DNA of 64,000 nucleotides from Gyromitra esculenta. Taxonomy: Eukaryota; Ascomycota; Pezizomycetes; Pezizales; Discinaceae. Positions within the stretch are counted from its first letter, which is position 1, and every line of letters begins with the position of its first letter. Under the pieces are notes generated by a model that saw nothing but the letters and a program-made list of their open reading frames with translations, ran no database searches and had not been told where the DNA came from. This document shows positions 23,440 through 33,923 of the stretch, piece after piece. Position numbers and translations under genes: made by a program. The DNA lies in the NCBI GenBank assembly GCA_038503075.1, contig JBCAML010000006.1, positions 310,001 through 374,000 of the forward strand, written 5' to 3'.

Positions 23440-23571
23440 CACTTGTTAGCAGGCATACGAACCAGAAAACATGGGGAGTGTGGTTTTGTACGCTGCGGCA
23501 TTAGGCACGGATTCCGTAGCATACAAAGCCACACCCCCATGTTTTCTGGTTCGTATGCCTGCTAACAAGTA
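23440..23571 (-). mobile_element. hairpin MITE copy B, inverted relative to copy A
   Basis: Reads as the reverse complement of copy A with about two substitutions over the whole length. Left border is CA instead of TA, right border TA. The near-identity implies recent amplification or local duplication. The pair could extrude as a large cruciform. Confidence 0.9.
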
Positions 23572-24216
23572 GAAGCTGATGAAATAGATCGTTGCCAAGA
23601 GGAGGCGTTTGGAATGTTATACCTTTGAGGGATTGATTTAAGCCGAAACCGAGGGAAAGGCAGCTCAGCTAAGAGTGCTAGGGTGCCCCCTCTCGGCAAC
23701 GGTCTGTATTTGCTCAACTTCTACGGTACCCTAGTCATCCAACTTCCTCATACACTTCATATGAAATGCTGCGAAGCAGAGTTCGTAGATATCACTTCTA
23801 GCGCCCGCAGACCACGAATGTCTAAGATAAGCGTTTGAGTTCCTATTTTAGCTCGCTTCTAGGAATGGAGAGGCCCCTGTTGATCTGGCTTCTAGTACCG
23901 TCTTTCATTGGCGCCAACATATTCCAACTGGTGTCTGTTATCACCTTGTTAGGTATTAAGTATCAAACCTTTTAGACAAGTATATACTGTATATAAATTA
24001 TAGCGAACAAACGCCGTTAGAATGGTCGGGGATTTCCACTTAGAATTAAGTATTACAGATTCTTGCAATGTCATAGATACTAAGCCTTGGATCGTGGAAG
24101 AAACAAACCTTCCTTATTGTACAGATGGCCCAGCATAGAAAAGAGAAAAGAGCTACACCCGAACAACCCACAGAAAGACAATATCTCCAGTATAGAAAAC
24201 CACATTAGATATCCGC

Positions 24217-25225
24217 CTATTGGTGTCGAGAATACAGCTCAAACCCCGTTCTTTTTCTCGTACGTGATCCGTTCATAATTTCCCCTACCATTTCTGAAGT
24301 CGTTTTCAAAGATCGGTCCCCGACACCTCTCATACTGGCCAAAACACATTGGCGGAAATGCAATCGAAGCAGCTGGTCGGGAACACCAGAAACGTCGCCA
24401 AGACACAAGGGTTAGGTATACAGTCGCCTAAACTCAAGCTGTTGTCGTCAAAAGAGGTAACTTTGTATCCGTCCTACATTAGATTGGCCTCTGTGCCTTA
24501 ACTTAGAATAGGTAGAAAATCGAGCTCGGAGAGCATAACTTACGTCTGGATGAATAGCAATCAAATAGCTATCAAACAACTTGTGAAAACCAGATTCAAA
24601 CATCCCACTCTGCTGCGAGCTAATCCCCGTTTCCCCAGTTTCTTCCGCATCATTTATCCAACGAGAGTATACATTATCTGTCCACCATGTTTCGTAAGCT
24701 ACCAGAAAAATATAAGCTACCTTGAACACCGCCGATCATTCCTATAAGCTGACTTATTGGCTGTTCCTGTCATGGCGCATCTTCCATCCCGATTGCGCAC
24801 CGCGTGACGGAATCTCTTGTCACGGCCAGTCACGCGGTGTGATGCCATGTGCTGAAAGAATGTTTCGTTATTTACCATGATTACCACTGACCAAGCAATT
24901 AGCAGATATGTCGGGAAATGATAGAAAGGTGTGGATGAGCCTACTAGGACACATAATATCGTATTCACCAGGCTCAAACATACTATTAATCCGTTACCTG
25001 GCAGGTAGATCCCCTCATAAATTTGGGACGCGGTGGAGATGATAGGGATATCAATACACGTGAGGAATTTGCTTCGGTTAAAGAAGGGCCTAGAATGAAT
25101 CCGCCAATACTACGTCCAGAGGCTGAATTACCATAGATGTGGACGATGTGGCCAGCTGCCGGCTGAAAGAAGCCATGGTGGGCGTAGAGGGAAAGGTGGT
25201 TTATACTCGTGAAGGATAGATTCAA
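24217..25225 (-). pseudogene. decayed HNH_2-type endonuclease gene
   Basis: Three to four frames on the minus strand carry successive pieces of one fungal HNH_2 (restriction-like HNH) protein: 25225-24986 has IYGNSASGRSIGGFILGPSL; 24977-24717 has HMASHRVTGRDKRFRHAVRN then RDGRCAMTG, the zinc/HNH-proximal block; 24729-24448 has VAYIFLVAYETWWTDN, INDAEETGETGISSQQSGMF and HKLFDSYLIAIHPD; 24408-24217 has VPDQLLRLHFRQCVLASMRG and SEMVGEIMNG. The order matches the family from memory, but the second and third pieces overlap by 13 bases in different frames, so no intron can join them: a frameshift is required, and stops interrupt other joins. The core His of the AAH.FPL motif reads AYIF. I call it a relic of a multicopy fungal family. 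The enzyme's natural role is not established. Confidence 0.65.
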
Positions 25226-27791
25226 CGAGCGAGATGTAGATTATGAAGAAGTACTGAAGATTGGTAAGCTCAGTTTGAGATCTTAGGGATATGAGATATT
25301 GACCGTAATAGTTCTTAGGAAGCACAAGCTACCTCTGCAGGATCGAACGACAATTAATCTGAAATTGACGACTAGAGATCTTCTTGGTGTTATATCTAAG
25401 TAAGCTCTCTAGCAGATGCAAGGATAGCTGGGGAGAGATGACGGCAATGAAGTGACGAATTGATCCTGCAGGAGAGTCAGTATTTCTGGAGCGTTAACTG
25501 AAAGCATGATCTGATACCTCGAATAAGTATGGCTGTATAAATTGTTGTAGTGGGTATAAGTAGCATGACGAGTGAAACTTAAACCCTGTATGAGATCGAT
25601 GGCAGGGGTTGTCTAAGTTACTGCTAATCGTTACGCAAAATTGACAAGAGGATCGATGGTCCTAAGAATGAGGGGGGATGAGAGGGCTGAGGTTCTATGG
25701 CAGCAGAGCCTGCTGCGGATATTTGAGCCTTAACTACTCTATATTGGGGTTAACGTGACCTAACCTCGTTGATCATTACAATCTTGATGTCCTTTCTAAC
25801 TCTTGACAAAGAGCAAACTATTTTTCTTCGTGAAAAGCCGAGAGCCAAACCATCGAGCAATATCTTCTATCCTTTATATTCAGGAGCTATCATTCTATAA
25901 GGATTTGTAGGTGCAATACTCACATTTGGTAGTGTAATAACCGGATACATACATGAGTGGTGCAGGCACTCGTAGATGTAGACCAATGAAATTGGCATGT
26001 GGAACGCCTATGTCTTACCAAGTGTGCCAAACACCAAACTTCTTTTTAAGAAAAAAATTCCAACCTAGGTATATCTGTCATCAGTGCTTTTCAAAAGATA
26101 TCCTCTAAACCCTTGAGCCCCTAATAAGTATGGGTATCTAGTTTAACCTCTAAATGTAGGATTTAGTAACATTATTTTCTGCGTATATTTGATCATGGTT
26201 GTTGTATTTATAAGAACGGTTCCACTTTCTCTTTTTTACAGCCAAAAATGAAGTTTTATTCCGCCGCAACCACCGATGCCTTTGCCTTATAAAAACTTGC
26301 AAAACTTCATTACTATACTGATAGACTTTGCAAATTTTCTTGGACTGCCAGACTTTCTGCGGAGGCTGGAATTTCGACCTAAAATCGAGGTCGACATCCA
26401 AGCGTGCGTGAGCCATAGCTGCGTACACGGTGGTCAATTGCAAAATTGACGACCAGCTACAGAGCCCTGGGCACTAGAGCTATTTGAGATGATATGGTAT
26501 AGGGTGAGGGGCTTGGTAAATATGATCTTTAAGACCGTTGACCGTGGGGTTTAATGACTCGCAACTACAGTAACATTAAACTTACCCAAATCTCAGAGTC
26601 ACATTATATACAGCTTCACATCACCGTAGTACTAAAAAATTGCACTTGCTAGGGGAGGCTGAATAGTGGGTAATTTCTTGATTTGATTTGCTATAAGGGT
26701 ACTTACAGGGAACGACGGAATGGACCAAGCGCTCAGGGCTAGGTGATTAATGTTGCATACTAAAGAACCCCCCCTTTTTATATATATAATGGGTTCTTAT
26801 TTTAGCTAAAAAGAGGATAAGACCCAATGAAGGGTATTCATCCTATAGCGTGGTATAAGCCAGCCAAACTAACATAAAACATTCATGATAATTATTTTAT
26901 CGTCGAAGAGCCAAGAACTTAGAAAGGGTACCTTACCTCTAAAGAACCCTTCGAGTGGCTACATGTATCCATCAGGGCGCTATTTAGGTCACAGCATGAA
27001 CATTCCGAACGCAGGCAGGTATTCTATATAAAAAAGATGCTATAAATTTTTAGAAGGGTATGCGCCTGTTACTGTTAGTAGAAGGACTTAGTGGGGTTTA
27101 TATGACGATAGTGAAAATACTTGTTAGTGGTGATGGGAATATTTGACAATGGGATAGGGTTCAAGAAAACTTTGAGATTGCCGCGCATCCCGGTTGAGAC
27201 AACACGATCGATTCGTTTTCGTTGACAGATCGTTTGAAGTCTATGACTATTTTGGTATAGCCCCGCTCTTTGACGTCACAACCAACTGATAACTAGCGGT
27301 GACGAGCATCATACTCTCAGGGTTAGGTTTACCATCCGGACAAACACCAAAAACTCATTTTCTAACGAAGATTTGCAATCGCAACTAAATGCTCATATCT
27401 CTTTTAAGAAAGCTCCCTATCAATATGAAAACCATGTTCTCTAGATAATTTATGTTTTTGGTGTTTTCGTGCAGCTCAAAGTAGCTGTCCATGAGATACA
27501 TGTATTTGTCACCGTGCATCCCCAGGTAAACCCATTGAATCCAAGCGCCAGACCGCCACCGATCTACGCATGTTAGATGTAAGACCTCAAACTAGTGATG
27601 TCTTGTGCACGCAAGCGGTATAACCATCCCAAGCCTCTCAGCTGTGTTTTCCACTTTGATCTCAAGGGTGTTTATAAGTCCCAGTTTTCCCCTCCTCCTC
27701 CGTTTCCCCGCATCTCTCTAAAGTTCCACAAGAATCATCTTCCTTCCCTACTACCAAATACCTTATCAATAAAAGAAATACCATAATCTCA
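25226..27791. other. intergenic, no intact gene
   Basis: AT-rich sequence between the HNH_2 relic and the Gln/Gly-repeat gene. TACATGTA copies at 26960 and 27497. A small hairpin with AAGAACCC / GGGTTCTT arms lies near 26763-26798, and the string CTAAAGAACCC recurs near 26939. The 97-residue frame at 26150-26443 (minus) is basic and unrecognised, and I do not support it as a gene. The last 130 bases are a pyrimidine-rich leader for the next gene. Confidence 0.45.
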
Positions 27792-28501
27792 ATGGATCTT
27801 CTTAAGAACCTCGCTGGCGGATCCTCCGAGAATAAGAACGAACAGGGATACAACCAACAGCAGCCCCATGGGCAGCAGTCCTACGGGCAGCAGCCATATG
27901 GACAACAGCAATCATATGGACAGCAACCCTACGGTCAGCAACAACCCCATGGTCAGCAGCCAGAACACTCCTCTTCCGGCTGGGGCGATAAGCTTGGCGG
28001 TTTAATGGGTGGCAGCGGCAGCACCCATCAACCACCACCACAGCAACAACATGCTACCCAATCGGGTTCTAGCGGTTGGGGTGATAAACTCGGCGGCTTA
28101 ATGGGCGGTAGCAGCAGCAGCCAGCAGCCACAACAACAGCAGTCCTCAGGTGGCTGGAGTGACAAGCTAAACGGGATGATGGGCGGTGGTCCGGAGTCGG
28201 AAAAGAAGGAAGACGCCCTTGATAAAGGTACTTTGTTCTCTGATGTAGTGTTGATAATCTATATTTATGCAACGGAGACTAACGGGATTTGTCGCTAGCT
28301 GTCGATCTATTCCAGGAACACGTTCTCAAGCAAGGTCCACAAAATAATGAGAGCGCTCTGGAGCAGGCTAAAGATGAGCAGATCAGCGATTGTAAGTACC
28401 ATCTTCATTCGTATAACATTGCTTTACTAATGCCATTTATAGTTATCCGCAGTCAGTACAAGTCGTATACCGGCAAGGATATACCTATCCGAGACAAGTA
28501 G
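27792..28501 (+). CDS. small Gln/Gly-repeat protein, conserved fungal C-terminus
   Basis: Three exons, 27792-28227, 28299-28391, 28443-28501, both junctions GT..AG and in phase, 195 aa. The protein starts MDLLKNLAGG, then has Tyr-Gly-Gln-Gln repeats (QPYGQQ, QSYGQQ), then three copies of a 13-residue unit of type SGWGDKLGGLMGG separated by Gln/Ser/Pro linkers, and a compact charged C-terminal half-domain of about 50 residues (VDLFQEHVLKQGPQNNESAL ... SYTGKDIPIRDK). I recognise this ending from small fungal proteins of unknown function, often stress- or development-associated, but cannot name a family. No signal peptide or membrane segment. The Tyr/Gly/Gln repeats resemble aggregation- or condensate-prone domains; that is inference. 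Confidence 0.8.
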
Positions 28502-29059
28502 ATCGAGCGCTTTTTTATTATAAAAATATTTGTTGTTTGTCGAAGCGTTGGGGTTTCATTGTCATCACTTAAATTGTCAGATGATGTCCGGTTACGTGCA
28601 AGCAATATATTTTAGTTTTTATCAAGTACACACGGCTTGCCGATGTGGAAAGTTACAATTCATCAGACCACATACAAATGATCCCCCCATAAGTCCATTC
28701 AAACAATCTCTTAAAAATAGATACATGTACCAAGATCCCCCATCCCCTCCAAACTCTCGTAAAGTAGTCCCCTACCAGGATCAAATCTTCAACGACGCTC
28801 CTCAAACCACAACGCATCCCACATAGCTACATATTTTCCCAAAATCCGTCTTCCTCCCCACACAACAACGACGTAAGAAATTACAAAGTTTCGATAAACC
28901 TAGATAGGAAAGGAGCTTTACCATTGACAAGTAAACAACGGGTATGACTAAGAGACCATATCAACCAAGTGAATGAACGGGACAAGTTTTGACCTAGGTT
29001 AGCTTTCGGGTTTGAATTTCTCTATCCCACCAGTATCACCCCGAGTATCACCCACCAGA

Positions 29060-29191
29060 ACGCACTTCGATCTATCTTGTAGGCCCAGAAGCTCATAGAA
29101 AAAACTAAAAAAGGACAATTAGCCCTCTGGCTCCCACAATTTCAGTCCATATAAGCCAACTTCTGGGCCTGCAAGATAAACTGAAGTGCGT
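29060..29191. repeat. inverted repeat, probable MITE
   Basis: Arms of 32 bases with about four mismatches: ACGCACTTCGATCTATCTTG on the left against ACGCACTTCAGTTTATCTTG (right arm reversed), both continuing to AGGCCCAGAAG. Looser similarity extends outward to possible TA borders at 29046 and 29201. Interior non-coding. Confidence 0.65.
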
Positions 29192-30895
29192 GGTAGTGAG
29201 TAGTGCTCGGGATGGCGTTACTAGAATGAAGAAAACATATCCGGTATTGATCCTAGGCCAAAACCCGTCCGTTGGTTCATACTGTTAGGTAGTACTAGTC
29301 TCTCCAAGTCGTACCTGTTGGTCACTTGTTAGCATTGTAGCCCTTTAAAATCCAGCTCTAGCTTCATGAAGACTGCAGCGGAACGTTCATTATCGGGGGG
29401 GGAATTGTCATCTATTTAAATTACTTTGATAACTGACTCACGATGTACAGTAGGTTCGAAGTTGAAAACCGGCCTGGATTGATTAATGAGGGAAATGGTG
29501 AATCGGTTGATTGATTGATACACAGTGCACCTTTTTTTTTTTTTTTTATTTCCTACTGCCGCCGCTGCCTCTATGTCCATCAATAACTTTCTAGTTACAA
29601 AAAGCAGGTTTCTTGAGGCATGGAGTTTTTTTTTTAGTTGTGATGTTGGATTCTGGCGACTATCGAGGGTGGTCTAGACTCTGAAATGATGCAGCAGCCC
29701 GGGAATGTGATGCAGTTTTTCCTTCGCTACTACGAATTAGAAGTACATATGCATCCTAGCGGCGAGCTTCCAACGCCTGATCTCGGGAGTGATCGATTTG
29801 TGCGATCCGAAAAGTCAATGCTTTGTGGTTCGGGATTAAATGCTGGAAATCAAAAAAAAAAAATACGCCCCTGATTCCCAATCTGTGGTACCGAAGCTGG
29901 CTGGCCGAAACCTTGCCCCCAAAGCCGCACCCGCAGCAGCTTTTTTTCCTTTTTTTCTCTCTCATACCTCGCGCACATCGCGCATACACAACCGTTCAAG
30001 GGCTGGATGGTATACGCTGACGCCGTACGCACGGCAAATGGCTCCTACCAACACCACTGCATCAGGGGTAGCTCAGAAGGGCATAGCATTGCGCAGTTCT
30101 AATAGCGTGAAATCAAATATAATATTTTCTTATTACTTGGATCAAGAGGCGATAGTGGGCTTTAGGTACGACTTCTGCTCATCGGGGGTCACTCGTACTA
30201 AGTAAAAAAGCCGTCGTAATGGTGATTGGCCTTGGCGGGAAACGCGCAAATCTCCAATTTTAATGCGAGGTAGTCACATCTCTTATTTAGCTTTTCAGAT
30301 TAGTTCCATATCTCCTCATTTTGCTTTTTACCGATGTCTTTCGTGTCGTTTTGTGTTATAAATGAAGAAGAATTAATACTGGTTAGCTATTATTGGCTTC
30401 AGAATTTTCGATCTTAGCTAGGTTATATACGATAACTCGGCTTATTTCTGTTACATGTATTATGCTACTGGTATCAAGCGTTTCCGCTATCGTCTTAAGC
30501 GCGCTGGTCATTTTACGCGAAGATATTTGTTTTCTCGGTTTCATTCTTTCTGGTGATCGGATCGGTGGCTTTTCTTTTCGTTGCTGGGAGCTTGTTGGTT
30601 TTCTTCTTTTCTTAGGTAAGACGCTATCTATTATAGACTAGCTCACGATGGCTTCTAATTTTGCTCCTTCATGGCATGTATATCCCAACTTCTTCATTTA
30701 CTCTTGTTTCTCGTCACTTAACGTCTTTCTCTCCCAAACTCTTCTCTGAGCTTCTTTTGCCCCCAAGAAACCAGCAACGGTAGCTTTAGATAAGATGAGA
30801 TGCCAAGATACGTTTCTGGGGACCCTCAAGCCACAAAGCAAGCGCATAATGCATATGCACCCCGGAGCTTTTTCCCTACTTAGGGTAGGCATTTA

Positions 30896-31004
30896 GTACC
30901 CGAACATGCAAGCTGCTGGAGGATCTTGGTCTATTAGAGGGTAAGGTGAATTTCAGCTTTCTAGCTAGCTAGAAAACCCTATCTGCCACTTGCATGTTCG
31001 GGTA
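30896..31004. mobile_element. MITE-like element, 109 bases, perfect ends
   Basis: Perfect inverted ends: TACCCGAACATGCAAG on the left and its exact complement on the right, with the match extending outward through TTAG/CTAA, 20 bases in all. TA at both borders. Interior contains an 18-base palindrome. No coding content. Confidence 0.7.
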
Positions 31005-31341
31005 CTAAGTCCCTGTCCCGATTATATCTATCAAGTACATGTTCTCTACGCGAACTGCTTCATTTGATTACTACATTATATAGATATACATTTTGTCGAT
31101 TCCCCATAATCGAATTGCGTCGTCTAGCTGCTTCAACGCGACTTCCACTCGTTACTCTGGGTGCTTTCTGACCATCATGAACTGATCGGTAATTTATGAG
31201 AACCCTCTTGGGCTCACCAATAACATTTACCCAGCACCATTGGTTATTGGCCAAAGCTTTGTATGCCTCCCTACCCGAAAAAAGGTTGACGCGTTGCACT
31301 CACCCTCTATGTGCTTTCCACGTGGCTGTGTTCCCAACAAG

Positions 31342-31701
31342 TACTCGTAACTGAATGACGTTTTCGAACTGGCCTGGGTCCCACAGAGGTGCAGACCAGT
31401 AGAGAAGTAACGAGAAGTAGATTCTAGTCAACAGAGTAGTGAGCCTCAGTTGAAGTGAGGGTGTATGTGACTTGCATACCTAGTTCTGGTGCTCAAATGA
31501 GGTCCAAAACCCCTGACCTGAGCGGCCATGGTGATCACAGCTACTTTGTTGGCTAGATTTCAAGTCCATGCTGTTCACTACTAATTGACTGACTGAAGTC
31601 CGCTGCTTTGTTTGTTGAATTTTGCTGCACTCTAACCCTCTACTGGGCTGCACCTCTATGCGGACCCAGGACAGTTCAGAAACGCCATTCAATTACGAGT
31701 A
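31342..31701. mobile_element. MITE with long terminal inverted repeats, 360 bases
   Basis: Inverted ends of about 65 bases with scattered mismatches: left TACTCGTAACTGAATGACGT, right in reverse TACTCGTAATTGAATGGCGT, then CCTGGGTCC, AGAGGTGCAG and CAGTAGAG in both arms. TA borders. Interior has no intact frame. Longest-armed element in the window. Confidence 0.8.
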
Positions 31702-33923
31702 CTTTTGCATCGTACCACATGATGCTCATTTCGCACGATGCACTCGCCGATGCCATCGCATGGGATAGGATCAGTACCCGCCTTCCCTAAACTAATAGAC
31801 GAATGGATGGAGCACGCCTTTCTCCTGCGTCATATTTGGTTTTGGACTATCTGCGGGTTGCTTGGGTGGGAAATTACGAGTGATGTCTTATGAATGTTCG
31901 CACCTGAGGTTTCGAATTATGACAAAAACTCAGGCCCTTCGATGACAAAAGTAAATTTATATACACACACCGGTAAATATTACTTCAAAAAGAGAGAGAA
32001 ACCGTTGAAAAAAACCTCTTGTAACAAATGAAAAAAACATAACTCAATGGAACTGAGTGCAGTATTCGGTAAGCATAACACATGACATTCTAATCATGGG
32101 ACAACCAACGAGGCCAAACAAATGCTGTTGTTTGAAGGATTCCCAAAACCCGCCTTTTTCAAATAATTTTTTTCATGTGACTATGTAGTTTTTGTGCGAG
32201 ACGATTTGTAGATAGATCTACAAGCCTGGGACTCTGGCCAATGTAAAGTGTAAAGATAAGCCACCAGAAAATCACGTCCGCCACCAGAATCACATACTCA
32301 TCGTGGGAAACCATCTATCACCAGCTATTCAACTCTCTCGCATTCATCATGTGTACAATACATGCACACAACCCAAAAGGGATGGACGGCAAAAACGGGT
32401 TTCTTTCGTATGAACTTTTTTCTCCCCCAAGCATGAATAATACGAAAATACTTAGAACGGGATGATTTGGGGGTGTGCATTTGTTTGTTATCCCAGCCAA
32501 GACCAATGATTCTATGTGGGAGATTTCCCACAACATTCCAAACAACATGCTCGATACTACCCTTCCTCACCCCAACGTTTGACCATGCATCAAATCCCCC
32601 TTCGAATCAAAATTTCCGATGACAAAAAAAAGAAGTGATGACAAGCAACCCCCTCCGCGAGCCCGGGAAGGGCGATTGAACGAATCCGAGTGACAGCTAA
32701 AGATGAGGCGATTCAAACGCAGCGGACAGCTCATATTCTATCAAGTTTTTTGCCCAACACAGCATCCATTGGAGTTGGAAGAAGGGGAAAAGCAAGTGAG
32801 CCACTGGGAAGAAATATACACTTTTGCTTACTTTGTTTGAAAATGTGCCACGAATTCTTGTGAACATAGCTTCTCAGGATGACAGCTGTAGACATCGTCA
32901 CACGTCTCCCGCGTAACCAAATTAACGGTCGTACTTAGAACGCCGTTCTATACGAAATAATAGAGCTAATCCGACGAAGTTTCGGGCTAACCATCGGGAG
33001 TTGATCAAATTTTACAAAACCCCATTTCAGGTGAGACTGATATCTACCAGCCACGCATACAGCAAAGAATAGAGGTCTTGATATGTTACCCAGCAACCCG
33101 GCCATCTTTGCAAACTCGGAAGACGACCGTGTCATACGCCTGGTGATCAAAATCAAAATCGTTTACGTACTTGTCATCCTCCCTCAACCAACCCCTCCAT
33201 GATACCTAGTAAAAAGTGATATCTAGACTGCAGGTAGCAAAAGATGAAACACATTCGAAAGCACATTTATTCTTTGTTACCATACTACCCCAATGCTAAC
33301 CTACCCTCCCTCCCTCAACCCTTATCCTCCCATTCGAGCAAGCAGCAAAAAAGAGTCAATGAAAAAAAAAGAACAAAAAAACTCCTCCATCCTTACAGTC
33401 ATCCTCCTCTCCAAATCAAAACGAATACGATAGAGACCTGGGGAAGGGAAAGGAAAGAAAAAAAAGTCCAAAAATCACTTTGCATCACAACAAGGGGGCA
33501 CCGAAACCGAGAACCCAGTAGACCAACAGTTTAACTGAAAAAACCAGACCCAAATTTTTTGCTTCTCATTCTTCACACAAGCCTGGAAGGGTAAAAGACA
33601 GGATAAGAAACAAGAAACCCTTCCCAGCTCGTGCGTAAAAACAGAAATGGAGTAGAAGGAAAGAAAGGAAAGAAAAAAGCATGCAACCCGCCAAACGTAC
33701 TTAACACCTCATTAGAATAGAAAAAGAGGAAACGTAAAATTGAAAATAAAAATTGAGAAATTTAGAGGTGAACAAATCTTAAAATACAAGAATTGAAAAA
33801 GTGTAGAGTAGAGTAACAGTAACTTATGAGTATAATTTTGTTACAAAATCAGAAAAAAAAGTAACTATCGGTACATTGTAACGATAATAAAAATACCATG
33901 ACGTGCCATTACTGTGCCAGCCA

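Larger units (their letters stand above)
22232..24216. other. intergenic MITE cluster
   Basis: Downstream of the J-domain gene. Four inverted-repeat elements, listed separately, fill most of 22631-23571. A TACATGTA copy lies at 22530. The remainder (22232-22630 and 23572-24216) shows nothing coding. Confidence 0.5.
28502..33923. other. 5.4 kb gene-poor region
   Basis: No gene can be supported. The right end, from roughly 33200, is A/T-rich and antisense to the 3' UTR of KDM5. Features found are inverted-repeat elements at 29060-29191, 30896-31004 and 31342-31701 (listed), TACATGTA at 28722 and 30452, a poly-T run near 29530-29548 and an 18-base palindrome centred on GCTAGC near 30957-30974. 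Short frames such as 29840-30205, 30393-30641 and 33244-33534 lack any recognisable content. Confidence 0.45.

Noticed and set aside
26150..26443. 97-codon minus-strand basic frame
   Set aside because: Not recognised and isolated in AT-rich repeat-containing sequence.
30065..30130. tRNA-like start GGGTAGCTCAG near 30067
   Set aside because: No B box (GGTTCGANTCC) and no cloverleaf complementarity downstream.
33244..33534. 96-codon plus-strand frame
   Set aside because: Lys/Ser-rich, antisense to the KDM5 3' flank, no conserved content.
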